This document shows, in pieces, positions 42,225 to 50,779 of a stretch of 64,000 bases of DNA. Location: assembly GCF_009498525.1 (NCBI RefSeq), contig NZ_QSNT01000003.1, positions 847,671 to 911,670 of the forward strand, read 5' to 3'. A program made the position numbers and the translations under genes. Numbering within the stretch: position 1 is the stretch's first letter; each line of letters starts with the position of its first letter. The notes below the pieces were generated by a model, which made no database searches, was not told the DNA's origin, and saw only the letters and a program-made list of their open reading frames with translations. This stretch comes from Rhizobium sp. ICMP 5592 (GTDB taxonomy: Bacteria > Pseudomonadota > Alphaproteobacteria > Rhizobiales > Rhizobiaceae).

Positions 42225-43820
42225 TCAGCGGTTGTCGGCAAGGATCATCTCGGCGGCTTTTTCGGCAATCATGATGGTCGGCGAGTTGGTATTGCCCGAG
42301 GTGATCGACGGCATGACCGAGGCGTCGGCGATCCTGAGCCTTGAGAGCGCCCGGAACCGCAGACGCGGATCGACCACGCTCAGCGGATCGCTGCCCATGC
42401 GGCAGGTGCCGACCGGATGAAAGATCGTCGTGCCGATATCGCCGGCCGCACGGTCAAGATCGGCATCGGTTTGATAGGAAGGGCCGGGTTTGAATTCATC
42501 CGGGCTGAACCTGGCGAAGGATGGCTGCGCCACAATGCGCCGCGTCAGGCGGATGGAGCGGACGGCGATTTCGCGGTCGCGCGATGCGGAGAGATAATTC
42601 GGGCTGATCGCCGGCTGCATGGCGAAATCAGGGCTCTTTATATGTACCGAGCCACGGCTCTCGGGCCTCAGATTGCAAACGCTGGCGGTGATCGCCGGAA
42701 AGGGATGGACGGGATCGCCGAACTTGTCGAGCGAGACCGGCTGCACGTGATATTGCAGGTCCGGGGTTTCCTTGTCGGGGCCGGAGCGGGTGAAAATCCC
42801 AAGCTGGCTCGGCGCCATCGCCATCGGCCCGGAGCGACGAGCGAGATATTCGAGCCCGATCGCCGCCTTGCCGAACAAGGATGTCGCCTTCTCGTTCAGC
42901 GTCGGCACGCCGGTTACCTTGTAGGCCATGCGTAATTGCAGATGATCCTGCAGGTTCTCGCCGACTGCCTTGACCTCGCGCACGACCTCGATACCCGCTT
43001 CGCTCAACACCTCTCCACGGCCGAGGCCGGAGAGCTCGAGGATCTGCGGCGAGCCGATCGACCCGGCCGACAGGATTGTCTCCCGGGTCGCATAGGCGCG
43101 CTTCGCCACCCCGTCATGCTGGAATTCGACGCCGGTAACGGCATCGCCCTCGATAATGAGGCGTCGCACCTGCGCCTTGGTGAGGACGGTGAGATTGCCC
43201 TGCTTCAGCGCTGGCCGCAGGAAGGCTTTCGACGTATTCCAGCGGATGCCGGAGCGCTGGTTGACGTCAAAATAGCCGGAGCCTTCATTATCGCCGCGAT
43301 TGAAATCCGCCGTCTCCGGAATGCCGGCTTCCCGCGCCGCCGCCTGGAAAGCGTCGAGCACGGCCCAGCGCACGCGGGCCTTCTCCACCCGCCATTCGCC
43401 GCCGGCGCCATGCATCTCGTCCTTGCCCCGGTAGTGATCCTCGGACTTCACGAAATAGGGCAGCACATCCTCCCAGCCCCAGCCGGCGCAACCGAGCTGC
43501 CGCCAGAGATCGTAGTCGCGCGCCTGGCCGCGCATATAGATCATGCCGTTAATCGAGGAGCAGCCGCCCAGCACCTTGCCGCGCGGATAGTTCAGTGCGC
43601 GACCGTTCAGGCCCTCTTCCGGCGTGGTGGTAAAGCACCAATCGGTGCGGGGGTTGTTGATGCAATAGAGATAGCCGACCGGGATGTGGATCCAGTGATA
43701 ATTATCGTTGCCGCCCGCCTCGAGCAGCAGCACCCTGGTATTGCGATCCGCCGATAGCCGGTTGGCCAGCACGCAGCCGGCACTGCCGGCGCCGATGATG
43801 ATGTAGTCGAAGCGATCCAT
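42225..43820 (-). CDS. GMC-family FAD-dependent alcohol dehydrogenase/oxidase
   Basis: A 531-residue flavoprotein of the glucose-methanol-choline family. Motifs: FAD-binding YIIIGAGSAGCVLANRLSAD with LLLEAGG, GMC signature 1 (PRGKVLGGCSSINGMIYMRG), signature 2 (ETILSAGSIGSPQILELSGL), and the active-site HPVGTCRMG with SGNTNSPTIMIAEKAAE. Choline dehydrogenase and AlkJ-type alcohol dehydrogenases look alike at this level. The operon with liv transport and valine-type genes suggests it oxidises an imported alcohol; the substrate is unknown. 11 nt after livM. Confidence 0.9.
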   Translation of the reverse strand: MDRFDYIIIGAGSAGCVLANRLSADRNTRVLLLEAGGNDNYHWIHIPVGYLYCINNPRTDWCFTTTPEEGLNGRALNYPRGKVLGGCSSINGMIYMRGQARDYDLWRQLGCAGWGWEDVLPYFVKSEDHYRGKDEMHGAGGEWRVEKARVRWAVLDAFQAAAREAGIPETADFNRGDNEGSGYFDVNQRSGIRWNTSKAFLRPALKQGNLTVLTKAQVRRLIIEGDAVTGVEFQHDGVAKRAYATRETILSAGSIGSPQILELSGLGRGEVLSEAGIEVVREVKAVGENLQDHLQLRMAYKVTGVPTLNEKATSLFGKAAIGLEYLARRSGPMAMAPSQLGIFTRSGPDKETPDLQYHVQPVSLDKFGDPVHPFPAITASVCNLRPESRGSVHIKSPDFAMQPAISPNYLSASRDREIAVRSIRLTRRIVAQPSFARFSPDEFKPGPSYQTDADLDRAAGDIGTTIFHPVGTCRMGSDPLSVVDPRLRFRALSRLRIADASVMPSITSGNTNSPTIMIAEKAAEMILADNR

Positions 43821-43831
43821 GTCCTGCCAGC

Positions 43832-44815
43832 TTAACGTCGATATTCAAACCCCAGCTTACGCCCCAGCCGCGACGCATAGAACTCGCCGATGATGCCGCG
43901 GCGAAAGAGCAGGACGCAGACCATGAAGACGATGCCGGTGATGATGGTGACGGGGAAATCCGAGGTGGCGAGATAGTTTTCCAGCGTCGCCACCAGGCCA
44001 GCGCCGAAGAGCGGGCCGATCAGGGTGCCGATGCCGCCGAGCAGGGTCATCAGGATCACCTCGCCGGACATCTGCCAGGCGACATCGGTGAGCGTCGCGA
44101 ACTGGAAGACCAGCGCCTTGACCGCGCCCGCAAGTCCGGCCAGTGCGGCCGACATGACGAAGGCGCCGAGCTTGTAGCGTGCCACGGAATAGCCGAGCGA
44201 AATCGCCCGCTGCTCGTTTTCGCGGATCGATTTCAGGATCATGCCGAAGGGCGAATTGATGAAGCGCCAGATAATCAGCACGCCAATGATGAACACGGCC
44301 AGCACGAAGTAATACATGTTGAAGGCGTTATTCAGATCGAGGACGCCGAAGAGATAGCCGCGCGGCACCGACTGAATGCCGTCCTCGCCCTTGGTGAATT
44401 CCGCCTGCAGGCAGAAGAAATAGAACATGTAGGAGAGCGCCAGGGTGATCATGGAGAAATAGATACCCTGGCGGCGGATGGCGACGAAGCCCATGATCAA
44501 GCCGAGCAATGCCGCGCCGCCGACGCCGATCAATATGCCGAGTTCCGGCGGCAGGCCCCATTCCTTCACCGCATGCGCGGTGAAATAAGCCGCGCCACCG
44601 AAAAAGGTGGCGTGGCCGAAGGACAGGAGGCCGGTATAGCCGAGCAGCAGGTTGAAGGCGCAGGCAAACAGCGCGAAGCAGAGCACCTTCATAACGAAGA
44701 TCGGGTAGATGAAGAACGGCACCCAGATCAGAACGACGAGGCCAGCAAGCAGCAGCAGCTTTTGCACTGTCAATGCCGGGCGTGTGCTGGATTTGGGCGA
44801 GGTGATATCGGTCAT
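43832..44815 (-). CDS. livM: Branched-chain amino acid-type ABC transporter permease LivM
   Basis: A roughly 327-residue inner-membrane permease with about 8-9 hydrophobic segments and the family motif YTGLLSFGHATFFGGAAYFT, plus AGAVKALVFQFATLTDVAWQ and GGIGTLIGPLFGAGLV. The start at 44815 (MTDITSP) lies one base after the livH stop (TGACATG). It pairs with LivH in a HAAT-family importer; the substrate may be an amino acid or another small carboxylate. Confidence 0.92.
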   Translation of the reverse strand: MTDITSPKSSTRPALTVQKLLLLAGLVVLIWVPFFIYPIFVMKVLCFALFACAFNLLLGYTGLLSFGHATFFGGAAYFTAHAVKEWGLPPELGILIGVGGAALLGLIMGFVAIRRQGIYFSMITLALSYMFYFFCLQAEFTKGEDGIQSVPRGYLFGVLDLNNAFNMYYFVLAVFIIGVLIIWRFINSPFGMILKSIRENEQRAISLGYSVARYKLGAFVMSAALAGLAGAVKALVFQFATLTDVAWQMSGEVILMTLLGGIGTLIGPLFGAGLVATLENYLATSDFPVTIITGIVFMVCVLLFRRGIIGEFYASRLGRKLGFEYRR

Positions 44816-44816
44816 G

Positions 44817-45704
44817 TCACACATCCCGGCCAAAGAGGCCCGCGGGCCTGAGGAGCAGCACGATCGCCATGATCACGAAGATGACGATGTTGGAGGCTTC
44901 CGGATAGAAGACCTTGGTCAGGCCCTCGGCGACACCCAGCATATAGCCGGTGACGATGGCGCCCATGATCGAGCCCATGCCGCCGACGACCACGACGGCA
45001 AAGACAATGATGATCATGTTCGAGCCCATCAGCGGCGAGACCTGATAGATGGGGGCCGCCAGCACGCCGGCAAAGGCGGCAAGCGCGACGCCGAAACCAT
45101 AGGTCAGTGTCAGAAGCACCGGCACGTTGACGCCGAAGACCTGCACCAGCACCGAATTTTCCGTCGCGGCGCGCAGATAAGCGCCGAGCTTGGTCTTCTC
45201 GATCAGCAGCCAGGTGCCAATGCAGACCACGAGCGAGGCGATGACCACCCAGCCGCGATAGACTGGCAGGAACATGAAACCGATATTCTTCGCGCCCGCA
45301 AGCGCCGCCGGCACCGCATAGGGCTGGCCCGAGGAGCCATAGAGATAGCGGAACGTGCCCTCGATGGTCAGCGCCATGCCGAAGGTGAAGAGCAGGCCAT
45401 AGAGCGGGTCGATCTTGTAGAGCTGCCGCAGGCACAGCCGTTCGACCACGGCGCCGAACAGACCGACGATCAGCGGCGCCAGCACCAGCGCCGGCCAATA
45501 GCCGATACCGGCATAGGCGAGCAGCAGATAGGCGGTGAAGGCCCCGAGCATATAGAAGGCGCCGTGGGCAAAATTGATCACCCGGAGCATGCCGAAGATG
45601 ATCGCGAGCCCGAGGCTCAAGAGCGCGTAAAAGGAACCGTTGATCAGCCCGATCAGCAATTGGCCGAGAAGCGCCTGGAGCGGAATGCCGAATAGCGTGG
45701 TCAT
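44817..45704 (-). CDS. livH: Branched-chain amino acid-type ABC transporter permease LivH
   Basis: A 295-residue permease starting at 45704 (MTTLFGIPLQALLGQLLIGL); the open frame runs further up inside livF but without similarity. Typical LivH motifs: GSFYALLSLGLAIIFGMLRV, INFAHGAFYMLGAF, and GGMGSIMGAIVTGYMLGVAE. It is 4 nt after livF. Confidence 0.93.
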   Translation of the reverse strand: MTTLFGIPLQALLGQLLIGLINGSFYALLSLGLAIIFGMLRVINFAHGAFYMLGAFTAYLLLAYAGIGYWPALVLAPLIVGLFGAVVERLCLRQLYKIDPLYGLLFTFGMALTIEGTFRYLYGSSGQPYAVPAALAGAKNIGFMFLPVYRGWVVIASLVVCIGTWLLIEKTKLGAYLRAATENSVLVQVFGVNVPVLLTLTYGFGVALAAFAGVLAAPIYQVSPLMGSNMIIIVFAVVVVGGMGSIMGAIVTGYMLGVAEGLTKVFYPEASNIVIFVIMAIVLLLRPAGLFGRDV

Positions 45705-45708
45705 GGCG

Positions 45709-46410
45709 TCAAACCCCCAGAACCTTGTGCAGCATCTCCATCCGCTCCGGCAATTCACCGACCGGAAATTCCGCGACCATCTGGCCATGATCCATCAGAT
45801 AGAAGCGATCGGCAATGCGGCTGGCAAAGCGGAAGTTCTGCTCGACCAACAAAATGGTCATGCCGCGCTCCCTCAGTTTCCGCAACACCTCGCCGATACG
45901 CTGGACGATGACCGGGGCCAGCCCTTCCGTCGGCTCGTCGAGCAGCAACATGCGGACGCCGGTGCGCAGGATGCGGGCCATGGCGAGCATCTGCTGTTCG
46001 CCGCCGGAGAGCTTGGTGCCGGGGCTGTTGCGGCGCTCGTGCAGATTGGGAAACAGCTCGAAAATCTCGTCCACGGTCATGCCGCCCGCGGCCACGACTG
46101 GCGGCAGCATCAGGTTTTCGTGGACCGTGAGCGTTGAGAAGATGCCGCGCTCCTCCGGCACGAAACCGATGCCTTTGTGCGCCGTCTTGTGCAGCGGCAC
46201 CTGCATCATGTCGGCGCCGGCAAAGGCGATTCTGCCCTTGCGCGCCCGGACGATACCGACGATGGTGCGCAGCGTCGTCGTCTTGCCGACGCCGTTGCGG
46301 CCGAGGATGGTGATGGTCTCGCCTTCGCCGACCTTCATGTCGACGCCGTGCAATATGTGGCTTTCGCCGTACCAGGCATTGAGACCCTGGACTTCGAGCA
46401 GCGCCGCCAT
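45709..46410 (-). CDS. livF: ABC transporter ATP-binding protein LivF
   Basis: A 233-residue ATPase. Walker A GRNGVGKTTTLRTIVG, signature LSGGEQQMLAMARIL, Walker B RMLLLDEPTEGLAP, and the switch histidine motif near LLVEQN. It works with LivG to power the LivHM permease. 2 nt after livG. Confidence 0.95.
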   Translation of the reverse strand: MAALLEVQGLNAWYGESHILHGVDMKVGEGETITILGRNGVGKTTTLRTIVGIVRARKGRIAFAGADMMQVPLHKTAHKGIGFVPEERGIFSTLTVHENLMLPPVVAAGGMTVDEIFELFPNLHERRNSPGTKLSGGEQQMLAMARILRTGVRMLLLDEPTEGLAPVIVQRIGEVLRKLRERGMTILLVEQNFRFASRIADRFYLMDHGQMVAEFPVGELPERMEMLHKVLGV

Positions 46411-46412
46411 CG

Positions 46413-47195
46413 TCAGTCCTCCTCCGTGCCCATATAGGCCTCGCGGACGCGCGGGTCCTGGCTGACCGTGGCGTAGTCGCCGGCGGCAAGGATCTCGCCG
46501 CGCTGCAACACCGTGACATGATGGCAGATATTGGCGACGACGGAGAGATTGTGCTCGACCATCAGCACCGCGCGGGTGCGGGCTACCTCGCGGATGATGG
46601 CAGAGACAGTGTTGACGTCCTCCAGCCCCATGCCGGCCATCGGCTCGTCGAGCAGCAGCACTTTCGGATCGAGCGCGAGCGTCGTTGCAATCTCCAGCAC
46701 GCGCTTGCGGCCATAGGAAAGGTCTGCCGCAATGGCATCGCGCTCCTTCGTCAGACCAACGGCCGCCAGCAGTTGCTCGGCGCGGTCGTCAAGGCTCGCC
46801 AGCGCCGAGACCGGTAGCCAGAATTGATGCGCCAGATTGTTCGGCCGCTGCAGGGCGACGCGGACATTGTCGAGTACGCTTAGATGCGGGAAGACGGCCG
46901 AAATTTGGAAGGAGCGCACCAGTCCCATGCGCGCCACCTTGTCCGGCTTCGTTCGGGTGATATCGGTGCCGAGCAGGGTGATGGTGCCATGCGTCGGCTG
47001 CAGGAACTTGGTGAGCAGGTTGAACACCGTCGTCTTGCCGGCGCCGTTCGGACCGATCAGGGCGTGGACACTGGCATGATGCACATCGAGATCGACATTC
47101 TTGACGGCCGTGAAGCCACCGAAATCCCGGCGAAGGCCGCGGGCGGACAAGACCACCCGTGGCTCTTCCTGTTGCTCCGTCGCGGGCATCGCCAT
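46413..47195 (-). CDS. livG: ABC transporter ATP-binding protein LivG
   Basis: A 260-residue ATPase. Walker A GPNGAGKTTVFNLLTK, a family-typical LSYGRKRVLEIATTLALDPK signature with Walker B VLLLDEPMAGMG, and MVEHNLSVVANICHHVTVLQ. The start could be 47195 or 47189 (MPATEQ). 16 nt after livK. Confidence 0.95.
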   Translation of the reverse strand: MAMPATEQQEEPRVVLSARGLRRDFGGFTAVKNVDLDVHHASVHALIGPNGAGKTTVFNLLTKFLQPTHGTITLLGTDITRTKPDKVARMGLVRSFQISAVFPHLSVLDNVRVALQRPNNLAHQFWLPVSALASLDDRAEQLLAAVGLTKERDAIAADLSYGRKRVLEIATTLALDPKVLLLDEPMAGMGLEDVNTVSAIIREVARTRAVLMVEHNLSVVANICHHVTVLQRGEILAAGDYATVSQDPRVREAYMGTEED

Positions 47196-47211
47196 CAGGT
47201 CGCCCGCGTGG

Positions 47212-48420
47212 TCATGGCTTGACCAGATCGCAGCCGCTCTTGGCCGGATCGATATAGGCTTCCTTGCCGGGAATGGTCGCCAGCACGTTGTAATAGTCCC
47301 ACGGCTCCTTGCTCTCCTCGGGCTTTTTGACCTGAAGCAGATACATGTCGTGGATCATGCGGCCGTTGGCGCCGACCGTGCCGCCACGGCCGAAGACGTC
47401 GTCGACCGGCATTTCGTGCAACTCCTTGGCGACCGCTTCGGTATCATCAGTCCCGGCCTTCTGCACCGCCTTCAGATATTGCAGCACGGCGGAATAGGTG
47501 CCGGCATGGATCATGTTCGGCATCTTGCCGGTGCGGGCGAAGAAGCGCTTGCCGAATTCGCGGCTCTTGTCGTCGAGGTTCCAGTAATAGCCTTCGGTCA
47601 ACGTCAGCCCCTGCGCCGCCTGCAGGCCGAGGCCATGGACTTCGGCGAGCGTGAAGAGCAGCGCCGCCAGATGCTGGCCGCCTTGGGTGATGCCGAATTC
47701 CGAGGCCTGCTTGATGGCGTTCGCCGTGTCGAGACCCGCATTGGCAAGGCCGATGACCTTGGCGCTGGACGATTGCGCCTGCAGCAGGAAGGATGAGAAG
47801 TCGTTGGTCGAGAGCGGATGACGGACCGAACCGAGAATCTTGCCGCCGCTTGCCTTGACGTAATCCCCGGTCTGCTGCTCCAGCGAATAGCCAAAGGCAT
47901 AGTCGGCGGTCAGGAAGAACCAGGTATCGCCGCCTTGCTTCACCAGCGCGCCGCCGGTGCCGACGGCCAGCGCATGCGTGTCATAGGCCCAGTGGAAGCC
48001 ATAGGGGGAGCATTGCTTGCCGGTGAGATCCGTCGTCGCCGCCCCGGTAACGATATCGATCTTCTTCTTTTCCTTGGCAACGGCCTGCACCGCCAGCGCG
48101 ACGGAAGACGTCGTCAGCTCCATGATGGCATCGACCTTATCCTGGTCATACCATTGCCGGGCGATGTTGGAGGCGATGTCCGGCTTGTTCTGGTGATCCG
48201 CATTGATGATCTCGATCGGCACGCCCAGCACCTTGCCGCCGAAATCCTCCGCAGCCATCTTGGCCGCTTCCACCGAGGACTTGCCGCCGAAGTCGGCATA
48301 GACACCCGACTGGTCGTTCAGAATACCGATCTTCACCACGCCGTCGGACGCACCGGCCGCGAAGGCCGCAGTGCCGGATGCAAGCAGAAGTGCCAGGGAT
48401 GCAATGAGACTCTTTCGCAT
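47212..48420 (-). CDS. livK: Periplasmic substrate-binding protein, LivK-like
   Basis: A 402-residue periplasmic binding protein. The start at 48420 (MRKSLIASLALLLASG) has GGAGAGG upstream and gives a signal peptide cleaved near AFAAG; the upstream frame to 48462 is not convincing. The mature protein shows the Peripla_BP_6 pattern (VVKIGILNDQSGVYADFGGK). It is the first gene of the operon and so sets the transported substrate, which is not evident. Divergent from a LysR gene. Confidence 0.92.
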   Translation of the reverse strand: MRKSLIASLALLLASGTAAFAAGASDGVVKIGILNDQSGVYADFGGKSSVEAAKMAAEDFGGKVLGVPIEIINADHQNKPDIASNIARQWYDQDKVDAIMELTTSSVALAVQAVAKEKKKIDIVTGAATTDLTGKQCSPYGFHWAYDTHALAVGTGGALVKQGGDTWFFLTADYAFGYSLEQQTGDYVKASGGKILGSVRHPLSTNDFSSFLLQAQSSSAKVIGLANAGLDTANAIKQASEFGITQGGQHLAALLFTLAEVHGLGLQAAQGLTLTEGYYWNLDDKSREFGKRFFARTGKMPNMIHAGTYSAVLQYLKAVQKAGTDDTEAVAKELHEMPVDDVFGRGGTVGANGRMIHDMYLLQVKKPEESKEPWDYYNVLATIPGKEAYIDPAKSGCDLVKP

Positions 48421-48591
48421 ATCCTCTCCTCCCAGAGATTTGGCAAACATGAATCTGTTCAAAATTGGCGAGCCGTTCTCCTCAAAACGACTTTCCTAAC
48501 ATTCAAGATCACGGAAATCGCGCGTTGACGCAAGCGGCGTTTGGAATTAATTCCAAACAAGGTCTGTTCATTTTTGAACAGAAAGGGAGAT
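48421..48591. promoter_or_regulatory. livK/lysR divergent control region with perfect palindromes
   Basis: GTTTGGAATTAATTCCAAAC (48539-48558) is a perfect 20-bp palindrome. TCTGTTCA (48563-48570) / TGAACAGA (48575-48582) is a second perfect inverted repeat, close to the lysR ribosome site. Both suit LysR-type dimer binding with autorepression of lysR and activation of livK. Confidence 0.65.
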
Positions 48592-49509
48592 ATGAAAAGC
48601 GCGCCGCATTTCACCTGGGACGATCTGCAATTTTTCCTGGCCGTGGCGAGGACGGGGCAGCTTTCGACCGCTGCCCGGCAATTGCGCAGCAGCCACGCCA
48701 CCGTCTCGCGTCGCATCGACCGGCTGGAATTTGCGTTGAAGGTCAAGCTCTTCGAGCGCAATCCGCGTGGTTATGTGCTGACCGGCATGGGCCAGCGCTT
48801 CATCGACACGGCCGAGCGGATGGAACAGGAAACCGAGCGGCTGCGGGCGGACCTGACGGTCGGCTCGGCGGCGCAGCGCGGCGTGGTACGCATCAGCGCG
48901 CCGGAAGGTATATCCAACTTCTTCTTCACCACCATGCTGTCCGAGTTCACCACTCGATATCCGAACATCTCGCTGGAGCTGGTGACGATCCAGCAGATCA
49001 TGTCGCTGTCGCGCAAGGAGGCCGACATCCTCGTCGTGCTCGACCCGCCGAAGGCAGGTCCCTACTTCACCGAAAAACTGACCGATTACCATCTGCAAGT
49101 CTATGGATCACGGGATTACCTTTCCAGCCACCCGCCGGTCGAGAGCCGTGGCGATCTCCTGGACCATGCCTTTATCGGCTATATCGAAGACATGATCTTC
49201 GCGCCCGGCCTCGACTATCTCGGCGACATCCATCCGCGCATCAAGCCGCAATTCCAGAGCTCCAGCATCTTCGCGCAACTGACAGCGACGAAGAACGGGC
49301 TTGGGCTCTGCGTATTACCCTACTTCATCGCCTGCCGGCATCCGGACCTGCAGATGGTGCTGCCGGATGACGTGGATCTGAAGCGTCACTACTGGATCAC
49401 CTGCCACCGCGACCTGCGCCAGTCACCACGCGTACGCACCGTCATCGATTTCCTGATGGAAGCGGTGCAGCGCAATGCGCCGGCCTTTCTCGGCCACGGA
49501 TCGGCTTGA
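48592..49509 (+). CDS. LysR-family transcriptional regulator
   Basis: A 305-residue regulator with an N-terminal winged HTH (DDLQFFLAVARTGQLSTAAR then QLRSSHATVSRRIDRLE) and a C-terminal substrate-binding domain. The ATG at 48592 (MKSAPHFTW) follows GGGAG; a TTG at 48541 lies inside the palindrome and is rejected. It is divergent from livK and is likely to control the transport/GMC/hydroxyisobutyrate operon through the palindromes between them. The inducer is unknown. Confidence 0.92.
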   Translation: MKSAPHFTWDDLQFFLAVARTGQLSTAARQLRSSHATVSRRIDRLEFALKVKLFERNPRGYVLTGMGQRFIDTAERMEQETERLRADLTVGSAAQRGVVRISAPEGISNFFFTTMLSEFTTRYPNISLELVTIQQIMSLSRKEADILVVLDPPKAGPYFTEKLTDYHLQVYGSRDYLSSHPPVESRGDLLDHAFIGYIEDMIFAPGLDYLGDIHPRIKPQFQSSSIFAQLTATKNGLGLCVLPYFIACRHPDLQMVLPDDVDLKRHYWITCHRDLRQSPRVRTVIDFLMEAVQRNAPAFLGHGSA

Positions 49510-49519
49510 ATATCCGGTG

Positions 49520-50554
49520 TCAGCGGCTGGGCGCCGCGAACACCTTGCGTAAGCCGCTGGCATCGAAGCCGGACCTGTCGGCGAGCTGAAGCTCCCATTC
49601 CAGCGACGAGCGCACGATCGTTTCCATGCAATTATACTTCGGCGTCCAGCCCAGCTCGCGATGGGCAAGCGTGGCATCGGCGACGACGCTGGCGGTATCG
49701 CCCGGCCGGCGCGGCGCCATGTGAATCCGGAAGGCACGGCCATGAACACGCATGACCATGTTCAGCACATCCAGCACCGAATAGCCGACGCCGTAGCCGC
49801 AATTGGCAACAAGCGGCCGGCCGCCGTCACGCAGATGCCGCAGCGCCATCAGATGCGCGTCGACGAGATCGGAGACATGGATATAGTCGCGTACGCCGGT
49901 GCCGTCATGCGTCGGATAGTCGGTGCCGTAGATCTCCACCTGGCGGCGCCGGCCAAGTGCGGCCTCGCAGGCAACCTTGACCAGGTGCGTGGCGCCATCG
50001 GTCGATTGGCCGGCCCTGCCCTGCGGATCGGCGCCTGCAACATTGAAATAGCGCAGCGCCACATAGCGGAAATCGTAGGCGGCGGCGGCATCGCGCAGCA
50101 TCAGCTCCGTCATCAGCTTGGATTGGCCGTAGGGCGTTTCCGGCAGCAAGGGCGCGCTTTCCTTCACCGGTCTATCGGCGGGCTGCGAGCCATAGACGGC
50201 GGCGGTGGACGAAAAGACGAAATGGCGAATGCCGGCCCTGATCGCGGCGCTCATCAGGGTGCGTGTCTTCCCGGTGTTATTTTCGTAATAGGCGAGCGGA
50301 TCCTCGATCGAAGCCGGCACGACCGAGGATCCAGCAAAGTGAATGATCGCTTCGATATCGTTTTCGGCAAAGATCGTCTGCAACAGGACTTCATCGGCGG
50401 CATCGCCAAGATAGAAGCGCGCGGCCGAAGGAACAGCCCAGCGAAAGCCGGTGGACAGGCGGTCGACGACCACGACGTCCTCACCGGCATCCAGCAATCT
50501 CCAGACCATATGGCTGCCGATATAACCGGCTCCACCCGTCACCAACACCGTCAT
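49520..50554 (-). CDS. galE: UDP-glucose 4-epimerase
   Basis: Converts UDP-glucose and UDP-galactose for exopolysaccharide and lipopolysaccharide synthesis. A 344-residue short-chain dehydrogenase-type protein. NAD-binding VLVTGGAGYIGSHMVWRLLD, active-site STAAVYG with YGQSK (Tyr-x-x-x-Lys), and YFNVAGADPQGRAGQ. The start at 50554 (MTVLVTGG) has GGGGA about 8 nt upstream. It ends 10 nt from the convergent lysR stop. The rhizobial name exoB would also fit, but a paralogue cannot be excluded. Confidence 0.93.
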   Translation of the reverse strand: MTVLVTGGAGYIGSHMVWRLLDAGEDVVVVDRLSTGFRWAVPSAARFYLGDAADEVLLQTIFAENDIEAIIHFAGSSVVPASIEDPLAYYENNTGKTRTLMSAAIRAGIRHFVFSSTAAVYGSQPADRPVKESAPLLPETPYGQSKLMTELMLRDAAAAYDFRYVALRYFNVAGADPQGRAGQSTDGATHLVKVACEAALGRRRQVEIYGTDYPTHDGTGVRDYIHVSDLVDAHLMALRHLRDGGRPLVANCGYGVGYSVLDVLNMVMRVHGRAFRIHMAPRRPGDTASVVADATLAHRELGWTPKYNCMETIVRSSLEWELQLADRSGFDASGLRKVFAAPSR

Positions 50555-50722
50555 TCTTCGCGTCCCCGCCAAGTCTTATGCAAGGGATATATGAGGGTTG
50601 CATTCGTGCGATTTGATTAAAAGCATGTGCTGTGCGAGCCGCCAGCAGGGGAAGTTTGTTCCTATGGTTAGGAGGGGTTTTCCGGGATTGGTGGGATTTT
50701 AGTGATTTGGGCCAAACAAACA

Positions 50723-50748
50723 AAAACCCGGCTAGGTGGCCGGGTTTT
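50723..50748 (-). terminator. Intrinsic terminator after the aminotransferase
   Basis: AAAACCCGGC (50723-50732), a 6-nt loop and GCCGGGTTTT (50739-50748) form a perfect 10-bp stem with A/T ends on both sides. It lies 32 nt downstream of the aminotransferase stop. Confidence 0.85.
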
Positions 50749-50779
50749 GTCAATTCATCTACCAGGAAGCCTGTGGGGG

